A stretch of DNA of 40,421 nucleotides, from positions 1 through 40,421 of IMG/VR virus record IMGVR_UViG_3300037584_004175; one strand, 5' to 3'. The first letter of the stretch is position 1, and each line of letters opens with the position of its first letter. The translations under genes were made by a program, and so were the position numbers. The notes under the pieces were generated by a model. The model was not told where the DNA came from. It made no database searches and saw nothing but the letters and a program-made list of their open reading frames with translations. Source of the stretch: a virus. This document shows positions 7,176-12,939 of this stretch, one piece after another.

Positions 7176-7866
7176 ATGGAATAAACAATTTACTTACCCT
7201 GAGAGTATCCGGAGTTTAATTAATAATAAAAGACACTATGATGTAGGAGAAGAGAAACTACCATCAGTGACGACTATTCTTCAAGCCACACAAACTGAAG
7301 AGAAGAGACAGAGCCTTGAGCGATGGAAACAACGTGTCGGGGATCAGGCCGCAGAGAACATTAAAAACACTGCTGCAAATAGAGGATCAATCATGCACCA
7401 CATCCTAGAATCCTATTTACTGGACCAAAGACATGCTGATTTAAGCGATTTGGGACAGCAGGCAGGGGTAATGGCTCAAACTATCTATGATGAAGGTCTA
7501 CGTGGCTGTATGAACGAAATATGGGGTACTGAGATCACTTTATACTATCCTGGTTTATATGCAGGAGCCTGCGATTTAGCGGGTATTTATGAAGGAAAAC
7601 AGGCTATATTGGACTTTAAACAGTCTAATACCAGAAAAAAGAAAGAATGGATTACTGATTATTTCTTACAATTAGCAGCGTATGCAACAGCTCACAACCA
7701 AGTTTATGGTACAGGTATTAACTCTGGAGTTGTATTAATGTGTACTAAAGACAATGTGTTTCAAAAATTTACTGTATCTGGAACCGAGTTTCAAAAATAT
7801 ATGTGGGATTGGCTTAGACGTGTGGACCAATACTATGCTGAATTAGGCAAAAATGAGGCTAAATAA
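7168..7866 (+). CDS. PD-(D/E)XK nuclease, Cas4/RecB-like
   Basis: 232 residues. The RecB-nuclease core is visible: HHILESYL (His77/78), Glu122, CDLAG (Asp136), ILDFKQS (Asp149, Lys151) and the motif QLAAYA (Gln168, Tyr172). The catalytic element reads DFKQS where DxK plus Thr/Ser is usual. No Cas4-type C-terminal cysteine cluster is evident. Phage members act as 5'-3' exonucleases in recombination or replication. It is the only clear DNA-processing enzyme in this block. A 356-base noncoding region follows. Confidence 0.82.
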   Translation: MIKWNKQFTYPESIRSLINNKRHYDVGEEKLPSVTTILQATQTEEKRQSLERWKQRVGDQAAENIKNTAANRGSIMHHILESYLLDQRHADLSDLGQQAGVMAQTIYDEGLRGCMNEIWGTEITLYYPGLYAGACDLAGIYEGKQAILDFKQSNTRKKKEWITDYFLQLAAYATAHNQVYGTGINSGVVLMCTKDNVFQKFTVSGTEFQKYMWDWLRRVDQYYAELGKNEAK

Positions 7867-8222
7867 AGGCATCATGGTTCAGGCATCAGGATTCGGGGAT
7901 TGTTCCATAATATATAATTTTACTGTTTTATTTTTTTATTTTTTAAAAAAAAAAAAATACTGGAACATTGGAACATTTAGGTAAACATTTCTTAAACTAT
8001 TGAAATTAAAGAATAAAATTGATGTTTTTTGTTCTAAAACGTCTTAATACGCCAGAACATAGCAATACCAACACTTTTTTACATATGGCTTTTTAATAAC
8101 ATAATAAAATCAATGCTTATTTCTGTTCCAAAATGTTCCAGACATAAGGCCCTACTCAGCGTTTAGTGTTTAGATTTTTTTAAAAAAAGATAAAACAGTA
8201 AAAAAATATACTATAGAAGAAA
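7867..8222. repeat. AT-rich noncoding region with nested inverted repeats
   Basis: No gene seen. The outer arms are TTTTACTGTTTTA (7918-7930) and TAAAACAGTAAAA (8191-8203), a perfect 13-bp inverted repeat bordered inward by A/T tracts. The inner arms are two tandem TGGAACAT (7961-7976) and, inverted, TGTTCCA and ATGTTCCA (8124-8140). More half-sites (GTTCCA at 7902, GTTCTA at 8031, CAGAACAT at 8053) dot the region, and a run of 13 A lies at 7945-7957. It could be a replication origin with iterons, a protein-binding region or a remnant of a small mobile element. Confidence 0.6.
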
Positions 8223-8495
8223 ATGAAAAAACCAATCGTCTGTCAAATTAAGAAGAAAAAATATTATCTATATAAGGTGACTTGGATTGATATTACAGGT
8301 GAAGAAGACCATGCTCACATTGAACAATTTGATAAAATGAATTATTCAACTTTAATTACGTATGGATTTTTATATTCTAAAGATAAAAAAATGCTCAAAA
8401 CATTTTCTACATATGATACAGAAGATGAAGTTTTTAGTGGAAGAAATGTATTTCCAATTGGATGTATTAAAAAATTAGAGAAGGTCTTCGTTTGA
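8223..8495 (+). CDS. Conserved phage protein of unknown function
   Basis: 90 residues, alternating beta-like and aromatic (YYLYKVTWIDITGEEDHAH, NVFPIGCIKKLEKV). It starts right after the inverted-repeat region with a TATACT-like box at 8207-8212. Ribosome-binding site GAAGAAAATG is weak. I recall this family in related phages. It converges with the terminase small subunit and overlaps it by 21 bases. Confidence 0.7.
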   Translation: MKKPIVCQIKKKKYYLYKVTWIDITGEEDHAHIEQFDKMNYSTLITYGFLYSKDKKMLKTFSTYDTEDEVFSGRNVFPIGCIKKLEKVFV

Positions 8496-9023
8496 TGAAT
8501 TTGTTTCTTTTAGATTTTTATCTGTATATTGTTTCGGTTCTTCTTTTACTTTCTCTTTTATCTCTTCAATTGCTACACCATCTAGGATTGGTGAGTAATC
8601 GTCAATTATTTGTTTCATCCGTGACTCTAGTTCTTCTGTCGATAGGTCTTCTAGCTTACCAGTACGGATTATCTTTTGTTCTATATATAGACCAGCCGCC
8701 TTTCCTCTCGCAACTTCAGCATTAACTGCAGCTGACCATGCTTTTTTATCTCTAGCTTCATTTCTTAATTTAGCTAATTCTGCAATGTGATTACCAAAAG
8801 TAACTTCATATTGTTTTTGCCATTCTTCTCTTAATTCACCAATGTATTGTACTACTAATGGATATTTTTTTGGATTCTGTAACACACTGGCTGCTTGTCT
8901 AGCTGAATCTTTTGCATAACCTGCTTCTATTGCACATTGTGTAGCTGTTTTTCTTCCTTGTTCAGCTACTAATAAATTTGCAAATTTAATCTGTTGATTG
9001 GTTAGTCTCTTCGGTACTCCCAT
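8475..9023 (-). CDS. terS: Terminase small subunit
   Basis: 182 residues from ATG 9023, chosen because GAGGAG lies just upstream; an in-frame TTG at 9038 is less likely. The N-terminal helix-turn-helix type region LTNQQIKFANLLVAEQG, AIEAGYAKDSARQAASVL matches the Terminase_2-type DNA-binding domain, followed by a helical middle and an acidic, Lys-rich tail. It should recognise the packaging site. Unusually it is on the minus strand, about 6 kb from the large subunit, which is on the plus strand. Confidence 0.82.
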   Translation of the reverse strand: MGVPKRLTNQQIKFANLLVAEQGRKTATQCAIEAGYAKDSARQAASVLQNPKKYPLVVQYIGELREEWQKQYEVTFGNHIAELAKLRNEARDKKAWSAAVNAEVARGKAAGLYIEQKIIRTGKLEDLSTEELESRMKQIIDDYSPILDGVAIEEIKEKVKEEPKQYTDKNLKETNSSNEDLL

Positions 9024-9195
9024 TTTGCTCCTCTTCAAATCCTTCCTGTAATAATTCAGATACAGATTTTTCTTTTTTAAATATTTCGTCCCAACGTTTA
9101 CGATATGTATCGTTAGAAATCCTAGACTTTCCGTCCCATTGTCTACCTTTTTCTTTTGTCATTTTGCCGCAATAAGTTCTATTGACTTTTACCAT
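8986..9195 (-). CDS. Small conserved protein upstream of terminase small subunit
   Basis: 69 residues, overlapping the terminase small subunit by 38 bases and probably co-transcribed. It contains GRQWDGKSRISNDTYRKRWDEIF, a stretch I remember in related phages at this place, followed by an acidic tail (FEEEQNGSTEETNQSTD). Function unknown; a packaging accessory is possible from position only. Confidence 0.7.
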   Translation of the reverse strand: MVKVNRTYCGKMTKEKGRQWDGKSRISNDTYRKRWDEIFKKEKSVSELLQEGFEEEQNGSTEETNQSTD

Positions 9196-9391
9196 AACAA
9201 TACTAAATTACAAGTGTTGTCAGGTCGAAACAATATCCTGACAACTAGTGTATGCTAGGGATAGAAAACAAACAATTGTATTCTGGTTCACCCTAGCCTC
9301 CATTGTTTTTGTTGATTGGGCAGTGGGGCGTTGGCTTACGAAACTAATCCTAACTTAGTGGATACTGAGCGCTCCATTGTTTAAAGAAATT
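9196..9391. promoter_or_regulatory. Divergent intergenic regulatory region
   Basis: The 196 bases separate the leftward terminase genes from the rightward dioxygenase block. They hold a perfect 9-bp inverted repeat GTTGTCAGG (9216-9224)/CCTGACAAC (9237-9245), a perfect 7-bp repeat GCTAGGG (9254-9260)/CCCTAGC (9291-9297), and an 11-base direct repeat CTCCATTGTTT (9298-9308 and 9372-9382, 74 bases apart). A leftward promoter TTGTTT-17-TAATTT could overlap the first repeat. Operator function or a structured RNA leader are both open. Confidence 0.5.
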
Positions 9392-9619
9392 ATGAACGGA
9401 AAATTATTAAGACAAGTTTTAGATAAAATGATGAAAGGCAACTTGCATGCTGGTGAAGCAAGAATTCAAGTGTGTTTGCCTGATGGAAAATATTACGATA
9501 TTACTTCATTACAATTAATGGAAAATAAATTAATTGGAGTGAGAGAAACACATCGACTAGTATTTACTGTTAAAGCTGAAACATGGAATATGGGTAAAGT
9601 CATAAATAAAATAGGCTAA
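9392..9619 (+). CDS. Conserved small protein
   Basis: 75 residues from ATG 9392 (an in-frame TTG at 9377 is possible). The sequence MNGKLLRQVLDKMMKGNLHA, EARIQVCLPDGKYYDI and ENKLIGVRETHRLVF reads as one helix and a small beta sheet. I remember homologues in related phages. Its stop overlaps the start of the next dioxygenase (TAATG at 9617-9621), so they are coupled. Confidence 0.7.
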   Translation: MNGKLLRQVLDKMMKGNLHAGEARIQVCLPDGKYYDITSLQLMENKLIGVRETHRLVFTVKAETWNMGKVINKIG

Positions 9620-10155
9620 TGAAATTAGCATACTCGATACCCAATAAATTATGGTATATTCATAATTTTTTAGATTATACCTTTTATAAAGATATACATA
9701 ATTCAATTATAAAAGATAGAAAATTACTTAAATTAAACTCTGCTAAAGACACTTGGCAAAAAATACTTATTAAAAATATAAACCCACCTGACGTAACAAA
9801 TATTCATAATTACCCACCTTTTGAAAAATTAAAAATTTTAATTCAACACAATCCTTATTTTAAAATTAAAAAGCCTATAAATAATTTTAGTTCCATGATT
9901 TATTTTTGGAAAAAAGGAGCAGGGATAAATTGGCATAATGATGGACGTTGGAAATACGGAGCAACTTATTATATTAATCATAAATGGAATGATCAATGGG
10001 GTGGTGAATTTATGTTTCATGATGAAAATAATTTTGGTTTTTTTCCTGTCGTTGGTAATTCTTTAGTGGTTGTAAAAGCTCCTTTCATGCATAAGGTTAA
10101 CCCTATAATTAGTCCAATTGTACCTAGAATTTCTATTCAAATGTTTATTAAATAA
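9619..10155 (+). CDS. 2-oxoglutarate/Fe(II) dioxygenase (4)
   Basis: 178 residues. WHNDGR (His106, Asp108), distal His158 (FMHKV) and Arg170 (VPRISIQMF) form a complete triad. YGATYYINHKW and WGGEFMFHDE are typical core strands of prolyl-4-hydroxylase-like oxygenases. It is a full-length single domain without signal peptide and is coupled to the small gene upstream. Substrate unknown. Confidence 0.84.
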   Translation: MKLAYSIPNKLWYIHNFLDYTFYKDIHNSIIKDRKLLKLNSAKDTWQKILIKNINPPDVTNIHNYPPFEKLKILIQHNPYFKIKKPINNFSSMIYFWKKGAGINWHNDGRWKYGATYYINHKWNDQWGGEFMFHDENNFGFFPVVGNSLVVVKAPFMHKVNPIISPIVPRISIQMFIK

Positions 10156-10159
10156 GCTA

Positions 10160-10783
10160 GTGTTTAACATAAATGATAAAGAAGAGTTTATTGTTAATAA
10201 AGAGGTAGTTAGAGTTTATTATAATTTTTATACAGATCCAAGCGTAATACTAGAACAAATTTTAAATTGTAAACTTAGTTATCATAAAAATGATAGTTTA
10301 ACTTATAACGGAAAATATTTTTATGATTTAAGACACACTGGTTATTTCTATAAATTAAATGAAATTGTTAAATATTTTGAAAAATTAACAGGACAAAAAT
10401 TAAGACACCCTGAGAACAATATATTTACTAATTTTCAAAGATGGATTCCAGATAATTTTAATGATTATAAAAATAACTATTGGTGGCCTCACTATGATGA
10501 GGGCCATACTCTTTTAATATATTTAAACCATGATAATGAAAAAAATGGTCTTAATTTATATGCTGATTCTAATTATACTAAAAAACAATTTAATAATTTC
10601 CATGAACATTTAAAACCTTGGCATGATAAAAAAAATTACCAACTATTAAGACATATTAAAACACCTTTTAATACAGCTGTTCTTTTCAATGCTAAAAAAT
10701 TATTACATGGTTGTGCTGTAAATGACCTAACATATGTTGATAAACATAGATTGAGTCAGGTTATGTTTTTTGTTGACAAATAG
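10160..10783 (+). CDS. 2-oxoglutarate/Fe(II) dioxygenase (5)
   Basis: 207 residues if translated from GTG 10160, four bases after the previous stop; an in-frame TTG at 10118 would overlap the upstream gene. HYDEG (His111, Asp113), His183 (LLHGCAV) and Arg197 (HRLSQVMFF) make the metal and 2OG site. The N-terminal 80 residues resemble the lid region of phage/cyanobacterial oxygenases (VRVYYNFYTDPSVI, YDLRHTGYFY). Substrate unknown. Confidence 0.8.
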   Translation: MFNINDKEEFIVNKEVVRVYYNFYTDPSVILEQILNCKLSYHKNDSLTYNGKYFYDLRHTGYFYKLNEIVKYFEKLTGQKLRHPENNIFTNFQRWIPDNFNDYKNNYWWPHYDEGHTLLIYLNHDNEKNGLNLYADSNYTKKQFNNFHEHLKPWHDKKNYQLLRHIKTPFNTAVLFNAKKLLHGCAVNDLTYVDKHRLSQVMFFVDK

Positions 10784-10823
10784 CCTAATAGGTATATTGA
10801 AAAAATATCACTGTTAGTGTGAA

Positions 10824-11033
10824 TTTCACATGAAACCCGAGACCAAATTTTATGCACAAGTTAAAAAACATTTTAAAGAATTTTCGCTTATTAGACTGGA
10901 GAATCTTAGCGTTCCCGGTACTCCTGATCTATTGGTCTATAATAATAACTGCAACTTTTTCACAATAGAATTAAAAGTTACAAAAACTAACAAGATTAAA
11001 TTTTCACCACATCAAATTGGGTTTCATGTGAAA
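10824..11033. repeat. Perfect 15-bp inverted repeat spanning the nuclease start
   Basis: TTTCACATGAAACCC (10824-10838) contains the ATG of the nuclease gene, and its exact reverse complement GGGTTTCATGTGAAA lies at 11019-11033 inside the same gene. The second copy, extended to 11020-11035 (GGTTTCATGTGAAACA), differs from the ParB-binding parS consensus TGTTTCACGTGAAACA at only two positions. The arms could also pair in the mRNA and hide the start codon. Confidence 0.5.
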
Positions 11034-11192
11034 CATCCACTGAACACATTTATCCTGGTTCTTGATGCCTCTCTTAACGTTCCAAAACTTTATGAAGGAA
11101 AAGAAATAAGGGTTCTTGCATCCAGAGGCCTGAAGCTTGAACCAAAGCGCCAGGGATTTCCCGACATTAAAAATTTTTTAAAGTGCTTGTAG
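10830..11192 (+). CDS. VRR-NUC-like PD-(D/E)XK nuclease
   Basis: 120 residues. PGTPDLLVYN (Asp33), FFTIELKV (Glu47, Lys49) and a glutamine-bearing helix SPHQIGFH (Gln62) match the VRR-NUC/Holliday-junction-resolvase-like nuclease fold, with Glu4 in the first helix. Likely role: resolving branched DNA before packaging or degrading host DNA. Its stop codon lies inside the first unit of a GCTTGNN repeat array, suggesting that the array has replaced its original 3' end. Confidence 0.82.
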   Translation: MKPETKFYAQVKKHFKEFSLIRLENLSVPGTPDLLVYNNNCNFFTIELKVTKTNKIKFSPHQIGFHVKHPLNTFILVLDASLNVPKLYEGKEIRVLASRGLKLEPKRQGFPDIKNFLKCL

Positions 11193-11226
11193 CTTGATGC
11201 TTGTCGCTTGACGCTTGTGGCTTATT
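11185..11226. repeat. GCTTGNN heptamer array 1
   Basis: Six back-to-back heptamers: GCTTGTA, GCTTGAT, GCTTGTC, GCTTGAC, GCTTGTG and GCTTATT. The first two bases of each unit pair vary while GCTTG is fixed. It starts within the last codons of the nuclease gene. There are no spacers, so it is not a CRISPR array. Confidence 0.85.
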
Positions 11227-11235
11227 GTCCCTGCG

Positions 11236-11424
11236 TCATTTTGTCGCGCGACATTTTGTCGCATAGTCTGAACTATTGTATCTGGATCCCTGGAGCTTGA
11301 TGCTTGACGCTTGTGGCTCCAGGTATCCATTCTCTATGCACCAGGCATCATGAATCTTCATGGCCTTCTTGCTCAATCGCTTGTCGCTTGTCGCTTGATG
11401 CTTGTCGCTTGTCGCTTTCTTCAT
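11236..11424 (-). CDS. Small protein partly built from heptamer repeats
   Basis: 62 residues. A purine-rich AGGAAGGAAGGAAG sequence directly upstream supports the ATG at 11424. The N-terminus (ATSDKHQATSDKRLS) is the translation of GCTTGNN units. The middle, AMKIHDAWCIENGYLEP, looks like the conserved core. The next part (QASSIKLQ) is again repeat-derived and sits in the loop of a 13-bp hairpin (11284-11296 with 11316-11328, one mismatch). Function unknown. It overlaps the upstream gene by 77 bases. Confidence 0.6.
   Translation of the reverse strand: MKKATSDKHQATSDKRLSKKAMKIHDAWCIENGYLEPQASSIKLQGSRYNSSDYATKCRATK
11242..11263. promoter_or_regulatory. TGTCGCGCGACA palindrome plus TGTCGCA box
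   Basis: A perfect 12-bp palindrome TGTCGCGCGACA (11242-11253) followed by TGTCGCA (11257-11263). Both contain the heptamer TGCGACA, or its near form CGCGACA, that marks the early promoters, but no TATAAT-like box is found at the expected distance on either strand. It may be an operator or end-of-block site for the same DNA-binding protein. Confidence 0.5.
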
Positions 11425-11509
11425 TCTTCCTTCCTTCCTGCTCGAGCTGGCGCTCGAGCTCTTTTCTTTTTTTAGCTAGTTCTTTGTAATAGTTCGGGTG
11501 ATGCCACAT
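11348..11509 (-). CDS. Small charged protein with repeat-derived tail
   Basis: 53 residues from ATG 11509; ATG 11524 or TTG 11530 are alternatives, none with a good ribosome-binding site. MWHHPNYYKELAKKRKELER is a charged helix, and the C-terminal half (SDKRQASSDKRQA) is the translation of five consecutive GCTTGNN heptamers on the minus strand (11379-11413). It runs straight on from the GP88-like gene (stop at 11511). The coding status of the tail is uncertain. Confidence 0.5.
   Translation of the reverse strand: MWHHPNYYKELAKKRKELERQLEQEGRKNEESDKRQASSDKRQAIEQEGHEDS
11379..11413. repeat. GCTTGNN heptamer array 3
   Basis: Five perfect-length units (GCTTGTC twice, GCTTGAT, GCTTGTC twice). A shorter set of three (array 2) lies at 11295-11315. 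Since 7 is not a multiple of 3, three units encode the seven-residue period SDKRQAS. Here the array is read on the minus strand in two different overlapping frames by the two small genes. Confidence 0.85.
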
Positions 11510-11510
11510 A

Positions 11511-12113
11511 CTAGTGTTTACCATATGCAACGTTTTTTACTTCAGGATCCCAGCAGGCTCTACAATCACCGCATTCATTATTTTGATCAGGGGCCGGGCA
11601 AGTTCTGCCTTTACCGCTCACCACGGTTGACGTGTTTTTCCAATTGCCGGCTGCTTCTTGGTCAACCATCGGCATAGAAAATCTTAATGTTAAGTTTCCT
11701 GGTACCTGGTCCAGGTACTTTTGCGTCCATGCTTCTCTAGTTGGTAACCAGTGTTTGGTCTCAGGTGTTTGTTTACATACTTCAAAAATTTTTAGAAGGT
11801 GTTCAACGTCCTGAACATCGCCTGAGTCATGCCATCTAAACCATTTTGATTTTTTAGAATTAATTAAAGTTGTCATTGCTTCGACCCAATACGGGTTACG
11901 TATAGACGCCAGTCTTCTATATTGTGCAGCCTGGACCACTGGAAAAATATAGCAGCCTTTATCCGCGTAGCATCCTTCACAAGTTGATCCCGGTACGTGT
12001 TTTAATTTGCCGCCGGTTTTACATTCTGCAGCTGGTAAACCATACGCCCATCCAGGCATCTTAGATGGTTTAGCAAGGCCGCCTACCAGCTTCAAAGCTT
12101 CAGTTGTATTCAT
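11511..12113 (-). CDS. GP88-like Cys-rich phage protein
   Basis: 200 residues resembling the phage 'gene product 88' family. Cys clusters TCEGCYADKGCY (near 43-54) and CGDCRACW (near 181-188), plus HDSGDVQD, KHWLPTREAW and LTLRFSMP, are the conserved blocks I remember. Several cysteines suggest a metal or iron-sulfur centre. The biochemical function is not known to me. It has its own early-type promoter (12141-12186) and ribosome-binding site AAAAAGGA, with relatively high GC compared with neighbours. Confidence 0.75.
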   Translation of the reverse strand: MNTTEALKLVGGLAKPSKMPGWAYGLPAAECKTGGKLKHVPGSTCEGCYADKGCYIFPVVQAAQYRRLASIRNPYWVEAMTTLINSKKSKWFRWHDSGDVQDVEHLLKIFEVCKQTPETKHWLPTREAWTQKYLDQVPGNLTLRFSMPMVDQEAAGNWKNTSTVVSGKGRTCPAPDQNNECGDCRACWDPEVKNVAYGKH

Positions 12114-12140
12114 GGTTTTTTCCTTTTTGTTAATTGATCT

Positions 12141-12186
12141 ATTATAAACCTTTTTAAAATTTTTTTAAATTGTACACATTGTCGCA
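12141..12186 (-). promoter_or_regulatory. Early-type promoter, copy 1 (GP88-like gene)
   Basis: Read on the minus strand: TGCGACA (12186-12180), 3 nt, TGTACA (12176-12171), exactly 24 nt and TATAAT (12146-12141). The 24-nt spacer is A/T-only apart from GG near its end and forms no hairpin. It is followed by AACAAAAAGGA, the same leader and ribosome-binding site found after copies 5-7. Confidence 0.75.
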
Positions 12187-12227
12187 TGTTGCTTGTTGCT
12201 TGCGGCTCGCTTCGCTCGCCGCTTGTC

Positions 12228-12406
12228 GCTCGAGGCTTGCGCCTCGAGCTCCCTGATCCCAGGTCCATCTAAACTTCCCTATATAGCTTCAGGTTAAAGG
12301 TTAACCATCCAACCATCTCGCCTTCGGTATCGCCGATGGACCAGGGATCAGTCTCGGTCGGGTGAAGACGGGTACCAGCTACCGGTGTGACACCCAACCG
12401 AGTGAT
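12228..12406 (-). ncRNA. Candidate structured phage RNA
   Basis: No coding frame. On the minus strand, starting near 12406 just after promoter copy 2, three helices follow in order. P1 is 12402-12391 with 12364-12353 (12 bp, one mismatch). P2 is 12351-12335 with 12269-12253 (17 bp, one mismatch). P3 is 12249-12241 with 12236-12228 (9 bp, 4-base loop). Between the P2 arms is a small hairpin GGTTAA/TTAACC (12292-12306). A fourth GC-rich hairpin is at 12202-12222. No U-run terminator is seen, so it may continue as leader of the GP88-like mRNA. Confidence 0.6.
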
Positions 12407-12412
12407 TTTGGA

Positions 12413-12458
12413 ATTATATCATAAAATCTTTTTTTATGATATTCTCCAAATTGTCGCA
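12413..12458 (-). promoter_or_regulatory. Early-type promoter, copy 2 (structured RNA)
   Basis: Minus strand: TGCGACA (12458-12452), 3 nt, TGGAGA (12448-12443), 24 nt and TATAAT (12418-12413). The promoter lies inside the 3' end of the small gene 12414-12599, and the TAA stop of that gene is part of the TATAAT box. The expected start near 12406 precedes the first helix of the candidate RNA by a few bases. The -35-like hexamer is the weakest of the eight. Confidence 0.68.
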
Positions 12459-12599
12459 GTCCATACTTTCTATTTCGGAAAGTAATTCCGACAATTTTAT
12501 TTTTGGAAAATAAGCATCAAACATATTATCGTCTAAGCTTGAGGCTTCTTCACACAGCACCTTTTGGGTGCTGTATGAATTTAAATTGAAGTCCGTCAT
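12414..12599 (-). CDS. Small acidic protein
   Basis: 61 residues, start overlapping the upstream stop (ATGA at 12596-12599). It has an acidic helix-forming sequence (EEASSLDDNMFDAYFPKIKL, SELLSEIESMDCDNLENI). No domain recognised. Its last 45 bases double as promoter copy 2 of the following RNA, which constrains both. Second gene of a leftward early operon. Confidence 0.6.
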   Translation of the reverse strand: MTDFNLNSYSTQKVLCEEASSLDDNMFDAYFPKIKLSELLSEIESMDCDNLENIIKKDFMI

Positions 12600-12784
12600 T
12601 TAAGTTCCTCAACGACATCAACTTTGATATTTTCCATACCATGTTGTTCAGGTTCATCTTCTCTAGCCTCAAAATAGTTGTCGTCATGTACCTCAAAAAG
12701 TTCTTTCGCCTTCTCTTTGGACTCTGCTTCAACTATTACACTTTCCCAAATGTCTGCAGTGTAGTGTACTTTGTATCTAGGCAT
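12596..12784 (-). CDS. Small conserved early protein
   Basis: 62 residues with GAGGAAAG ribosome-binding site. The beta-alpha-beta look of MPRYKVHYTADIWESVIVEA, SKEKAKELFEVHDD and ENIKVDVVEE resembles small phage proteins of this type that I remember. It is the first gene of the leftward operon from promoter copy 3. Function unknown. Confidence 0.72.
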   Translation of the reverse strand: MPRYKVHYTADIWESVIVEAESKEKAKELFEVHDDNYFEAREDEPEQHGMENIKVDVVEELK

Positions 12785-12820
12785 CTTTCCTCGCTTTCTT
12801 ATTTAAGTTAATAAAATCTA

Positions 12821-12866
12821 ATTATAGCACAGGTAAATTTTTTATTAAATTGTCATAATTGTCGCA
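12821..12866 (-). promoter_or_regulatory. Early-type promoter, copy 3 (leftward operon)
   Basis: Minus strand: TGCGACA (12866-12860), 3 nt, ATGACA (12856-12851), 24 nt ending in GTGC, and TATAAT (12826-12821). It is back to back with copy 4; a 20-bp palindrome lies between them. The spacer sequence is unrelated to the hairpin spacers of copies 5-8, yet its length is the same. Confidence 0.75.
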
Positions 12867-12908
12867 CCTATAGTTTAGAATTATTCTAAAAAAATCTGTC
12901 AATTTAAC

Positions 12909-12928
12909 AAATTGTCGCGCGACAATTT
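12909..12928. promoter_or_regulatory. Perfect 20-bp palindrome between divergent promoters
   Basis: AAATTGTCGCGCGACAATTT is its own reverse complement. Its arms contain GCGACA, the core of the promoter heptamer, in both orientations. It lies 43 bases from the copy 3 heptamer and 12 bases from the copy 4 heptamer, which is where a dimeric regulator controlling both early units would bind. Confidence 0.65.
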
Positions 12929-12939
12929 GTCGAGACACC

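Noticed and set aside
9254-9391. A possible tRNA (GGTTCACCC-like T-arm and paired arms)
   Set aside because: The GCTAGGG/CCCTAGC arms do not leave room for D, anticodon and T arms with a 3' acceptor end; no cloverleaf can be drawn.
11236-11263. An early-type promoter from TGTCGCA at 11257 or CGCGACA in the adjacent palindrome
   Set aside because: No TATAAT-like box at 24 nt on either strand.
11185-11413. Regular repeats that might be a CRISPR array
   Set aside because: Units are seven bases, directly adjacent and degenerate, with no spacers, and they run into coding sequence.
12870-12925. A ninth early-type promoter on the minus strand using the CGCGACA half of the palindrome (then TGTTAA and, 24 nt on, TCTAAA)
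   Set aside because: The heptamer differs in its first base and the -10 candidate matches only four of six positions; kept as a palindrome only.
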